From Bathymodiolus brooksi (taxonomy: Eukaryota > Mollusca > Bivalvia > Mytilida > Modiolidae): a DNA stretch of 64,000 bases. Below, piece by piece: positions 14,701-28,107 of this stretch. Within the stretch, counting starts at the first letter, position 1. Every line of letters starts with the position of its first letter. The position numbers and the translations under genes were made by a program. Under the pieces are notes generated by a model, which made no database searches, was not told the DNA's origin, and worked only from the letters and a program-made list of their open reading frames with translations. The stretch spans positions 50,052,646-50,116,645 of the forward strand of contig OY804582.1 of the NCBI GenBank assembly GCA_963680875.1, given 5' to 3'.

Positions 14701-17604
14701 ATGTTTATCACATTGTTTCACTTTACCGGTGACCTCACTAATGCAGACAGCTGTCAGTCTAAGTTTATCACATCATGTCACTTTACCGGTGACCTCACTA
14801 ATGCAGACAGTTGTCAGTCTAAGTTTATAACATTGTGTCAGTTTACCAGTCTCCTCACTAATGCAGACAGCTGTCAGTCTAAGTTTATCACATCGTGTCA
14901 GTTTACTGGTCACCTCACTAATGCAGATAGCTGTCAGTCTAAGTTTATCACATTGTGTCAGTTTACCAGTCACCTCACTAATGTAATGCAGACAGTTGTT
15001 AGTCTTAAGTTTATCACATCATGTCAGTTTACTGGTCACCTCACTAATGCAGATAGCTGTCAGTCTAAGTTTATCACATTCTGTCAGTTTACCAGTCACC
15101 TCACTAATGCAGACAGCTGTCAGTCTACGTTTATCACATCGTGTCAGTTTACCAGTCACCTCACTAATGCAGACAGCTGTCAGTCTAAGTTTATCACATT
15201 GTGTCAGTTTACCAGTCACCTCACTAATGCAGACAGCTGTCATTCTTAAGTTTATCACATTGTGTCACTTTACCGGTGACCTCACTAATGCAGACAGCTG
15301 TCAGTCTAAGTTTATCACATTGTGTCACTTTACCGGTCACCTCACTAATGCAGACAGCTGTCAGTCTAAGTTTATCACATCGTGTCAGTTTACCGGTGAC
15401 CTCACTAATGCAGACAGCTGTCAGTCTAAGTTTATCACATCGTGTCAATTTACTGGTGACCACACTAATGCAGACAGCTGTCAATCTAAGTTTATCAAAT
15501 CGTGTCAGTTTACCGGTCACCTTACTAATGCAGACAGCTGTCAGTCTTAAGTTTATCACTTCGTATGAGTTTACCAGTCACCTCACTACTGCAGACAGCT
15601 GTCAGTCTAAGTTTATCACATTGTGTCAGTTTACCAGTCACCTCACTAATGCAGACAGCTGTCAGTCTTAAGTTTATCACATCGTGTCAGTTTACCGGTG
15701 ACCTTACTAATGCAGCCAGCTGTCATTCTTAAGTTTATCACATCGTGTCACTTTACCGGTGACCTCACTAATGCAGACAGCTGTCAGTCTAAGTTTATCA
15801 CATTGTGTCACTTTACCGGTCACCTCACTAATGCAGACAGCTGTCAGTCTAAGTTTATCACATCATGTCAGTTTACCGGTGACCTTACTAATGCAGCCAG
15901 CTGTCAGTCTTAAGTTTATCACATCGTGTCACTTTACCGGTGACCTCACTAATGCAGACAGCTGTCAGTCTAAGTTTATCACATTGTGTCACTTTACCGG
16001 TCACCTCACTAATGCAGACAGCTGTCAGTCTAAGTTTATCACATCGTGTCAGTTTACCGGTGACCTCACTAATGCAGACAGCTGTCAGTCTAAGTTTATC
16101 ACATCGTGTTAATTTACTGGTGACCACACTAATGCAGACAGCTGTCAATCTAAGTTTATCACATCGTGTCAGTTTACCGGTCACCTTACTAATGCAGACA
16201 GCTGTCAGTCTTAAGTTTATCACATCGTATGAGTTTACCAGTCGCCTCACTAATGCAGACAGCTGTCAGTCTAAGTTTATCACATCGTGTCAATTGACCA
16301 GTCACCTCACTAATACAGACAGCTGTAAGTCTAAGTTTATCACATCTTGTCACTTTACCGGTGACCTCACTAATGCAGACAGCTGTCAGTCTAAGTTTAT
16401 CACATTATGTCAGTTTACCGGTCACCTTACTAATGCAGACAGCTGTCAGTCTATGTTTATCACATGGTGTCACTTTACCGGTGACTTTACTAATGCAGAC
16501 AGCTGTCAGTCTATGTTTATCACATTGTTTCACTTTACCGGTGACCTCACTAATGCAGACAGCTGTCAGTCTAAGTTTATCACATCATGTCACTTTACCG
16601 GTGACCTCACTAATGCAGACAGTTGTCAGTCTAAGTTTATAACATTGTGTCAGTTTACCAGTCTCCTCACTAATGCAGACAGCTGTCAGTCTAAGTTTAT
16701 CACATCGTGTCAGTTTACCAGTCACCTCACTAATGTAATGCAGACAGTTGTTAGTCTAAGTTTATCACATCATGTCAGTTTACTGGTCACCTCACTAATG
16801 CAGACAGCTGTCAGTCTAAGTTTATCACATCGTATCAGTTTACCAGTCACCTCACTAATGCAGACAGCTGCCAGTCTAAGTTTATCACATTGTGTCAGTT
16901 TACCAGTCACCTCACTAATGCAGACAGCTGTCAGTCTTAAGTTTATCACATCATGTCAGTTTACCGGTGACCTTACTAATGCAGCCAGCTGTCAGTCTTA
17001 AGTTTATCACATCGTGTCACTTTACCGGTGACCTCACTAATGCAGACAGCTGTCAGTCTAAGTTTATCACATTGTGTCACTTTACCGGTCACCTCACTAA
17101 TGCAGACAGCTGTCAGTCTAAGTTTATCACATCGTGTCAGTTTACCGGTGACCTCACTAATGCAGACAGCTGTCAGTCTAAGTTTATCACATCGTGTTAA
17201 TTTACTGGTGACCACACTAATGCAGACAGCTGTCAATCTAAGTTTATCACATCGTGTCAGTTTACCGGTCACCTTACTAATGCAGACAGCTGTCAGTCTT
17301 AAGTTTATCACATCGTATGAGTTTACCAGTCGCCTCACTAATGCAGACAGCTGTCAGTCTAAGTTTATCACATCGTGTCAATTTACCAGTCACCTCACTA
17401 ATACAGACAGCTGTAAGTCTAAGTTTATCACATCTTGTCACTTTACCGGTGACCTCACTAATGCAGACAGCTGTCAGTCTAAGTTTATCACATCGTGTCA
17501 ATTTACCAGTCACCTCACTAATACAGACAGCTGTAAGTCTAAGTTTATCACATCTTGTCACTTTACCGGTGACCTCACTAATGCAGACAGCTGTCAGTCT
17601 AAGT

Positions 17605-18690
17605 TTATCACATCGTATCAGTTTACCAGTCACCTCACTAATACAGACAGCTGTCAGTCTAAGTTTATCACATCGTGTCACTTTACGGGTGACCTCACTA
17701 ATGCAGACAGCTGTCATTCTTAAGTTTATCACATCGTGTCACTTTACCGGTCACCTCACTAATGCAGACAGCTGTCAGTCTTAAGTTTATCACACCGTGT
17801 CACTTTACCGGTCACCTCACTAATGCAGACGACTGTCAGTCTAAGTTTATCACATCGTGTCACTTTACCAGTCACCTCACTAATTCAGACAGCTGTCAAT
17901 CTAAGTTTATCACATCGTGTCACTTAACCGGTGACCTCACTAATGCAGACAGCTGTCAGTCTAAGTTTATCACATTATGTCAGTTTACCGGTCACCTTAC
18001 TAATGCAGACAGCTGTCAGTCTATGTTTATCACATGGGGTAACTTTACCGGTGACTTTACTAATGCAGACAGCTGTCAGTCTATGTTTATCACATTGTTT
18101 CACTTTACCGGTGACCTCACTAATGCAGACAGCTGTCAGTCTAAGTTTATCACATCGTATCAGTTTACCAGTCACCTCACTAATACAGACAGCTGTCAGT
18201 CTAAGTTTATCACATCGTGTCACTTTACGGGTGACCTCACTAATGCAGACAGCTGTCATTCTTAAGTTTATCACATCGTGTCACTTTACCGGTCACCTCA
18301 CTAATGCAGACAGCTGTCAGTCTTAAGTTTATCACACCGTGTCACTTTACCGGTCACCTCACTAATGCAGACGACTGTCAGTCTAAGTTTATCACATCGT
18401 GTCACTTTACCAGTCACCTCACTAATTCAGACAGCTGTCAATCTAAGTTTATCACATCGTGTCACTTAACCGGTGACCTCACTAATGCAGACAGCTGTCA
18501 GTCTAAGTTTATCACATTATGTCAGTTTACCGGTCACCTTACTAATGCAGACAGCTGTCAGTCTATGTTTATCACATGGGGTAACTTTACCGGTGACTTT
18601 ACTAATGCAGACAGCTGTCAGTCTATGTTTATCACATTGTTTCACTTTACCGGTGACCTCACTAATGCAGACAGCTGTCAGTCTAAGTTT
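17605..18690. repeat. Higher-order tandem duplication, 542-bp offset
   Basis: A nine-monomer segment (542 bp) occurs twice in direct succession. The unusual variant ATGGGGTAACTTTACC at about 18036 recurs at about 18578, and the GACGACTG variant near 17829 recurs near 18371. Sharing of such private substitutions indicates a very recent local duplication. Confidence 0.85.
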
Positions 18691-21383
18691 ATCACATCAT
18701 GTCACTTTCCCGGTGACCTCACTAATGCAGACAGTTGTCAGTCTAAGTTTATAACATTGTGTCAGTTTACCAGTCTCCTCACTAATGCAGACAGCTGTCA
18801 GTCTAAGTTTATCACATCGTGTCAGTTTACCAGTCACCTCACTAATGTAATGCAGACAGTTGTTAGTCTAAGTTTATCACATCATGTCAGTTTACTGGTC
18901 ACCTCACTAATGCAGACAGCTGTCAGTCTAAGTTTATCACATTGTGTCAGTTTACCAGTCACCTCACTAATGCAGACAGCTGTCAGTCTAAGTTTATCAC
19001 ATTGTGTCAGTTTACCGGTCACCTTGCTAATGCAGACAGCTGTCAGTCTAAGTTTATCACATCATGTCAGTTTACTGGTCACCTCACTAATGCAGGCAGC
19101 TGTCAGTCTAAGTTTATCACATCGTGTCAGTTTACCAGTCACCTTACTAATTCAGACAGCTGACAGTCTAAGTTTATCACATCGTGTCAGTTTACCAGTC
19201 ACCTAACTAATGCAGACTGCTGTCAGTCTAAGTTTATCACATTATGTCAGTTTACCGGTCACCTTACTAATGCAGACAGCTGTCAGTCTATGTTTATCAC
19301 ATTGTTTCACTTTACCGGTGACCTCACTAATGCAGACAGCTGTCAGTCTAAGTTTATCACATCATGTCACTTTACCGGTGACCTCACTAATGCAGACAGT
19401 TGTCAGTCTAAGTTTATAACATTGTGTCAGTTTACCAGTCTCCTCACTAATGCAGACAGCTGTCAGTCTAAGTTTATCACATCGTGTCAGTTTACTGGTC
19501 ACCTCACTAATGCAGATAGCTGTCAGTCTAAGTTTATCACATTGTGTCAGTTTACCAGTCACCTCACTAATGTAATGCAGACAGTTGTTAGTCTTAAGTT
19601 TATCACATCATGTCAGTTTACTGGTCACCTCACTAATGCAGATAGCTGTCAGTCTAAGTTTATCACATTCTGTCAGTTTACCAGTCACCTCACTAATGCA
19701 GACAGCTGTCAGTCTACGTTTATCACATCGTGTCAGTTTACCAGTCACCTCACTAATGCAGACAGCTGTCAGTCTAAGTTTATCACATTGTGTCAGTTTA
19801 CCAGTCACCTCACTAATGCAGACAGCTGTCATTCTTAAGTTTATCACATTGTGTCACTTTACCGGTGACCTCACTAATGCAGACAGCTGTCAGTCTAAGT
19901 TTATCACATTGTGTCACTTTACCGGTCACCTCACTAATGCAGACAGCTGTCAGTCTAAGTTTATCACATCGTGTCAGTTTACCGGTGACCTCACTAATGC
20001 AGACAGCTGTCAGTCTAAGTTTATCACATCGTGTCAATTTACTGGTGACCACACTAATGCAGACAGCTGTCAATCTAAGTTTATCAAATCGTGTCAGTTT
20101 ACCGGTCACCTTACTAATGCAGACAGCTGTCAGTCTTAAGTTTATCACTTCGTATGAGTTTACCAGTCACCTCACTAATGCAGACAGCTGTCAGTCTAAG
20201 TTTATCACATTGTGTCAGTTTACCAGTCACCTCACTAATGCAGACAGCTGTCAGTCTTAAGTTTATCACATCGTGTCAGTTTACCGGTGACCTTACTAAT
20301 GCAGCCAGCTGTCATTCTTAAGTTTATCACATCGTGTCACTTTACCGGTGACCTCACTAATGCAGACAGCTGTCAGTCTAAGTTTATCACATTGTGTCAC
20401 TTTACCGGTCACCTCACTAATGCAGACAGCTGTCAGTCTAAGTTTATCACATCGTGTCAGTTTACCGGTGACCTCACTAATGCAGACAGCTGTCAGTCTA
20501 AGTTTATCACATCATGTCAGTTTACCGGTGACCTTACTAATGCAGCCAGCTGTCAGTCTTAAGTTTATCACATCGTGTCACTTTACCGGTGACCTCACTA
20601 ATGCAGACAGCTGTCAGTCTAAGTTTATCACATTGTGTCACTTTACCGGTCACCTCACTAATGCAGACAGCTGTCAGTCTAAGTTTATCACATCGTGTCA
20701 GTTTACCGGTGACCTCACTAATGCAGACAGCTGTCAGTCTAAGTTTATCACATCGTGTTAATTTACTGGTGACCACACTAATGCAGACAGCTGTCAATCT
20801 AAGTTTATCACATCGTGTCAGTTTACCGGTCACCTTACTAATGCAGACAGCTGTCAGTCTTAAGTTTATCACATCGTATGAGTTTACCAGTCGCCTCACT
20901 AATGCAGACAGCTGTCAGTCTAAGTTTATCACATCGTGTCAATTTACCAGTCACCTCACTAATACAGACAGCTGTAAGTCTAAGTTTATCACATCTTGTC
21001 ACTTTACCGGTGACCTCACTAATGCAGACAGCTGTCAGTCTAAGTTTATCACATCGTGTCAATTTACCAGTCACCTCACTAATACAGACAGCTGTAAGTC
21101 TAAGTTTATCACATCTTGTCACTTTACCGGTGACCTCACTAATGCAGACAGCTGTCAGTCTAAGTTTATCACATCGTATCAGTTTACCAGTCACCTCACT
21201 AATACAGACAGCTGTCAGTCTAAGTTTATCACATCGTGTCACTTTACGGGTGACCTCACTAATGCAGACAGCTGTCATTCTTAAGTTTATCACATCGTGT
21301 CACTTTACCGGTCACCTCACTAATGCAGACAGCTGTCAGTCTTAAGTTTATCACACCGTGTCACTTTACCGGTCACCTCACTA

Positions 21384-24300
21384 ATGCAGACGACTGTCAG
21401 TCTAAGTTTATCACATCGTGTCACTTTACGGGTGACCTCACTAATGCAGACAGCTGTCAGTCTTAAGTTTATCCCATCGTGTCACTTTACCGGTCACCTC
21501 ACTAATACAGACAGCTGTCAGTCTAATTTTATCACATCGTGTCACTTTACCAGTCACCTCACTAATTCAGACAGCTGTCAATCTAAGTTTATCACATCGT
21601 GTCACTTAACCGGTGACCTCACTAATGCAGACAGCTGTCAGTCTAAGTTTATCACATTATGTCAGTTTACCGGTCACCTTACTAATGCAGACAGCTGTCA
21701 GTCTATGTTTATCACATGGCGTCACTTTACCGGTGACTTTACTAATGCAGACAGCTGTCAGTCTATGTTTATCACATTGTTTCACTTTACCGGTGACCTC
21801 ACTAATGCAGACAGCTGTCAGTCTAAGTTTATCACATCATGTCACTTTACCGGTGACCTCACTAATGCAGACAGTTGTCAGTCTAAGTTTATAACATTGT
21901 GTCGGTTTACCAGTCTCCTCACTAATGCAGACAGCTGTCAGTCTAAGTTTATCACATCGTGTCAGTTTACCAGTCACCTCACTAATGTAATGCAGACAGT
22001 TGTTAGTCTAAGTTTATCACATCATGTCAGTTTACTGGTCACCTCACTAATGCAGACAGCTGTCAGTCTAAGTTTATCACATTGTGTCAGTTTACCAGTC
22101 ACCTCACTAATGCAGACAGCTGTCAGTCTAAGTTTATCACATTGTGTCAGTTTACCGGTCACCTTGCTAATGCAGACAGCTGTCAGTCTAAGTTTATCAC
22201 ATCATGTCAGTTTACTGGTCACCTCACTAATGCAGGCAGCTGTCAGTCTAAGTTTATCACATCGTGTCAGTTTACCAGTCACCTTACTAATTCAGACAGC
22301 TGTCAGTCTAAGTTTATCACATCGTGTCAGTTTACCAGTCACCTAACTAATGCAGACTGCTGTCAGTCTAAGTTTATCACATTATGTCAGTTTACCGGTC
22401 ACCTTACTAATGCAGACAGCTGTCAGTCTATGTTTATCACATTGTTTCACTTTACCGGTGACCTCACTAATGCAGACAGCTGTCAGTCTAAGTTTATCAC
22501 ATCATGTCACTTTACCGGTGACCTCACTAATGCAGACAGTTGTCAGTCTAAGTTTATAACATTGTGTCAGTTTACCAGTCTCCTCACTAATGCAGACAGC
22601 TGTCAGTCTAAGTTTATCACATCGTGTCAGTTTACTGGTCACCTCACTAATGCAGATAGCTGTCAGTCTAAGTTTATCACATTGTGTCAGTTTACCAGTC
22701 ACCTCACTAATGTAATGCAGACAGTTGCTAGTCTTAAGTTTATCACATCATGTCAGTTTACTGGTCACCTCACTAATGCAGATAGCTGTCAGTCTAAGTT
22801 TATCACATCGTGTCAGTTTACCAGTCACCTCACTAATGCAGACAGCTGTCAGTCTAAGTTTATCACATTGTGTCAGTTTACCAGTCACCTCACTAATGCA
22901 GACAGCTGTCATTCTTAAGTTTATCACATTGTGTCACTTTACCGGTGACCTCACTAATGCAGACAGCTGTCAGTCTAAGTTTATCACATTGTGTCACTTT
23001 ACCGGTCACCTCACTAATGCAGACAGCTGTCAGTCTAAGTTTATCACATCGTGTCAGTTTACCGGTGACCTCACTAATGCAGACAGCTGTCAGTCTAAGT
23101 TTATCACATCGTGTCAATTTACTGGTGACCACACTAATGCAGACAGCTGTCAATCTAAGTTTATCAAATCGTGTCAGTTTACCGGTCACCTTACTAATGC
23201 AGACAGCTGTCAGTCTTAAGTTTATCACTTCGTATGAGTTTACCAGTCACCTCACTAATGCAGACAGCTGTCAGTCTAAGTTTATCACATCGTGTCAATT
23301 TACCAGTCACCTCACTAATACAGACAGCTGTAAGTCTAAGTTTATCACATCTTGTCACTTTACCGGTGACCTCACTAATGCAGACAGCTGTCAGTCTAAG
23401 TTTATCACATCGTATCAGTTTACCAGTCACCTCACTAATACAGACAGCTGTCAGTCTAAGTTTATCACATCGTGTCACTTTACGGGTGACCTCACTAATG
23501 CAGACAGCTGTCATTCTTAAGTTTATCACATCGTGTCACTTTACCGGTCACCTCACTAATGCAGACAGCTGTCAGTCTTAAGTTTATCACACCGTGTCAC
23601 TTTACCGGTCACCTCACTAATGCAGACGACTGTCAGTCTAAGTTTATCACATCGTGTCACTTTACGGGTGACCTCACTAATGCAGACAGCTGTCAGTCTT
23701 AAGTTTATCCCATCGTGTCACTTTACCGGTCACCTCACTAATACAGACAGCTGTCAGTCTAATTTTATCACATCGTGTCACTTTACCAGTCACCTCACTA
23801 ATTCAGACAGCTGTCAATCTAAGTTTATCACATCGTGTCACTTAACCGGTGACCTCACTAATGCAGAGAGCTGTCAGTCTAAGTTTATCACATTATGTCA
23901 GTTTACCGGTCACCTTACTAATGCAGACAGCTGTCAGTCTATGTTTATCACATGGCGTCACTTTACCGGTGACTTTACTAATGCAGACAGCTGTCAGTCT
24001 ATGTTTATCACATTGTTTCACTTTACCGGTGACCTCACTAATGCAGACAGCTGTCAGTCTAAGTTTATCACATCATGTCACTTTACCGGTGACCTCACTA
24101 ATGCAGACAGTTGTCAGTCTAAGTTTATAACATTGTGTCGGTTTACCAGTCTCCTCACTAATGCAGACAGCTGTCAGTCTAAGTTTATCACATCGTGTCA
24201 GTTTACCAGTCACCTCACTAATGTAATGCAGACAGTTGTTAGTCTAAGTTTATCACATCATGTCAGTTTACTGGTCACCTCACTAATGCAGACAGCTGTC

Positions 24301-25640
24301 AGTCTAAGTTTATCACATTGTGTCAGTTTACCAGTCACCTCACTAATGCAGACAGCTGTCAGTCTAAGTTTATCACATTGTGTCAGTTTACCGGTCACCT
24401 TGCTAATGCAGACAGCTGTCAGTCTAAGTTTATCACATCATGTCAGTTTACTGGTCACCTCACTAATGCAGGCAGCTGTCAGTCTAAGTTTATCACATCG
24501 TGTCAGTTTACCAGTCACCTTACTAATTCAGACAGCTGTCAGTCTAAGTTTATCACATCGTGTCAGTTTACCAGTCACCTAACTAATGCAGACTGCTGTC
24601 AGTCTAAGTTTATCACATTATGTCAGTTTACCGGTCACCTTACTAATGCAGACAGCTGTCAGTCTATGTTTATCACATTGTTTCACTTTACCGGTGACCT
24701 CACTAATGCAGACAGCTGTCAGTCTAAGTTTATCACATCATGTCACTTTACCGGTGACCTCACTAATGCAGACAGTTGTCAGTCTAAGTTTATAACATTG
24801 TGTCAGTTTACCAGTCTCCTCACTAATGCAGACAGCTGTCAGTCTAAGTTTATCACATCGTGTCAGTTTACTGGTCACCTCACTAATGCAGATAGCTGTC
24901 AGTCTAAGTTTATCACATTGTGTCAGTTTACCAGTCACCTCACTAATGTAATGCAGACAGTTGTTAGTCTTAAGTTTATCACATCATGTCAGTTTACTGG
25001 TCACCTCACTAATGCAGATAGCTGTCAGTCTAAGTTTATCACATTCTGTCAGTTTACCAGTCACCTCACTAATGCAGACAGCTGTCAGTCTACGTTTATC
25101 ACATCGTGTCAGTTTACCAGTCACCTCACTAATGCAGACAGCTGTCAGTCTAAGTTTATCACATTGTGTCAGTTTACCAGTCACCTCACTAATGCAGACA
25201 GCTGTCATTCTTAAGTTTATCACATTGTGTCACTTTACCGGTGACCTCACTAATGCAGACAGCTGTCAGTCTAAGTTTATCACATTGTGTCACTTTACCG
25301 GTCACCTCACTAATGCAGACAGCTGTCAGTCTAAGTTTATCACATCGTGTCAGTTTACCGGTGACCTCACTAATGCAGACAGCTGTCAGTCTAAGTTTAT
25401 CACATCGTGTCAATTTACTGGTGACCACACTAATGCAGACAGCTGTCAATCTAAGTTTATCAAATCGTGTCAGTTTACCGGTCACCTTACTAATGCAGAC
25501 AGCTGTCAGTCTTAAGTTTATCACTTCGTATGAGTTTACCAGTCACCTCACTAATGCAGACAGCTGTCAGTCTAAGTTTATCACATTGTGTCAGTTTACC
25601 AGTCACCTCACTAATGCAGACAGCTGTCAGTCTTAAGTTT
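21384..25640. repeat. Higher-order block with 2236-bp offset
   Basis: The variant order starting at 21384 recurs from 23620. Matched positions are 22082/24318, 22350/24586, 22502/24738 and 22725/24961. The rare GTCGGTTTACC variant near 21901 recurs near 24137. The first copy lacks one monomer relative to the second near 22800-22900. Confidence 0.8.
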
Positions 25641-27265
25641 ATCACATCGTGTCAGTTTACCGGTGACCTTACTAATGCAGCCAGCTGTCATTCTTAAGTT
25701 TATCACATCGTGTCACTTTACCGGTGACCTCACTAATGCAGACAGCTGTCAGTCTAAGTTTATCACATTGTGTCACTTTACCGGTCACCTCACTAATGCA
25801 GACAGCTGTCAGTCTTAAGTTTATCACATCGTATGAGTTTACCAATCACCTCACTAATGCAGACAGCTGTCAGTCTAAGTTTATCACATCGTGTCAATTT
25901 ACCAGACACCTCACTAATACAGACAGCTGTCAGTCTAAGTTTATCACATCTTGTTACTTTACTGGTGACCTCACTAATGCAGACAGCTGTCAGTCTAAGT
26001 TTATCACATCGTATCAGTTTACCAGTCACCTCACTAATGCAGACAACTGTCAGTCTAAGTTTATCACATTGTGTCAGTTTACCAGTCACCTCACTAATGC
26101 AGACAGCTCTCAGTCTTAAGTTTATCACATCATGTCAGTTTACCGGTGACCTTACTAATGCAGCCAGCTGTCAGTCTTAAGTTTATCACATCGTGTCACT
26201 TTACCGGTGACCTCACTAATGCAGACAGCTGTCAGTCTAAGTTTATCACATTGTGTCACTTTACCGGTCACCTCACTAATGCAGACAGCTGCCAGTCTAA
26301 GTTTATCACATCGTGTCAGTTTAACGGTGACCTCACTAATGCAGACAGCTGTCAGTCTAAGTTTATCAAATCGTGTCAGTTTACCGGTCACCTTACTAAT
26401 GCAGACAGCTGTCAGTCTTAAGATTATCACTTCGTATGAGTTTACCAGTCACCTCACTAATGCAGACAGCTGTCAGTCTAAGTTTATCACATTGTGTCAG
26501 TTTACCAGTCACCTCACTAATGCAGACAGCTGTCAGTCTTAAATTTATCACATCGTGTCAGTTTACTGGTGACCTTACTAATGCAGCCAGCTGTCATTCT
26601 TAAGTTTATCACATCGTGTCACTTTACCGGTGACCTCACTAATGCAGACAGCTGTCAGTCTAAGTTTATCACATTGTGTCACTTTACCGGTCACCTCACT
26701 AATGCAGACAGCTGTCAGTCTAAGTTTATCACATCGTGTCAGTTTACCGGTGACCTCACTAATGCAGACAGCTGTCAGTCTAAGTTTATCACATCGTGTC
26801 AATTTACTGGTGACCACACTAATGCAGACAGCTGTCAATCTAAGTTTATCACATCGTGTCAGTTTACCGGTCACCTTACTAATGCAGACAGCTGTCAGTC
26901 TTAAGTTTATCACATCGTATGAGTTTACCAGTCACCTCACTAATGCAGCCAGCTGTCATTCTTAAGTTTATCACATCGTGTCACTTTACCGGTGACCTCA
27001 CTAATGCAGACAGCTGTCAGTCTAAGTTTATCACATTGTGTCACTTTACCGGTCACCTCACTAATGCAGACAGCTGTCAGTCTAAGTTTATCACATCGTG
27101 TCAGTTTACCGGTGACCTCACTAATGCAGATAGCTGTCAGTCTAAGTTTATCACATTGTGTCAATTTACCGGTGACCACACTAATGCAGACAGCTGTTAA
27201 TCTAAGTTTATCACATCGTGTCAGTTTACCGGTCACCTTAGTAATGCAGACAGCTGTCAGTCTAA

Positions 27266-27430
27266 TTTATCACATCGTGTCAATTTACCAGACACCTCAC
27301 TAATACAGACAGCTGTCAGTCTAATTTATCACATCGTGTCAATTTACCAGACACCTCACTAATACAGACAGCTGTCAGTCTAATTTATCACATCGTGTCA
27401 ATTTACCAGACACCTCACTAATACAGACAG
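27266..27430. repeat. Run of three identical 59-bp monomers
   Basis: Three consecutive monomers share the same 1-bp deletion (CTAATTTATC instead of CTAAGTTTATC) and the same AATTTACCAGACACC variant. They are 59 bp each. No other place in the array shows a single monomer type repeated in this way. Confidence 0.85.
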
Positions 27431-28107
27431 CTGTCAGTCTAAGTTTATCACATCTTGTTACTTTACCGGTGACCTCACTAATGCAGACAGCTGTCAGTCT
27501 AAGTTTATCACATCGTATCAGTTTACCAGTCACCTCACTAATGCAGACAGCTGTCAGTCTAAGTTTATCACATTGTGTCAGTTTACCAGTCACCTCACTA
27601 ATGCAGACAGCTGTCAGTCTTAAGTTTATCACATCATGTCAGTTTACCGGTGACCTTACTAATGCAGCCAGCTGTCAGTCTTAAGTTTATCACATCGTGT
27701 CACTTTACCGGTGACCTCACTAATGCAGACAGCTGTCAGTCTAAGTTTATCACATTGTGTCACTTTACCGGTGACCTCACTAATGCAGACAGCTGTCAGT
27801 CTAAGTTTATCACATCGTGTCAATTTACTGGTGACCACACTAATGCAGACAGCTGTCAATCTAAGTGTATCACATCGTGTCAGTTTACCGGTCACCTTAC
27901 TAATGCAGACAGCTGTCAGTCTTAAGTTTATCACATCGTATGAGTTTACCAGTCGCCTCACTAATGCAGACAGCTGTCAGTCTAAGTTTATCACATCGTG
28001 TCAATTTACCAGTCACCTCACTAATACAGACAGCTGTAAGTCTAAGTTTATCACATATTGTCACTTTACCGGTGACCTCACTAATGCAGACAGCTGTCAG
28101 TCTAAGT

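Noticed and set aside
15940..17001. 353-codon open frame in the satellite, the longest in the window
   Set aside because: It is a 20-residue repeat that changes frame at a 61-bp or 65-bp monomer, with equally open frames on both strands and no start, splice or signal context.
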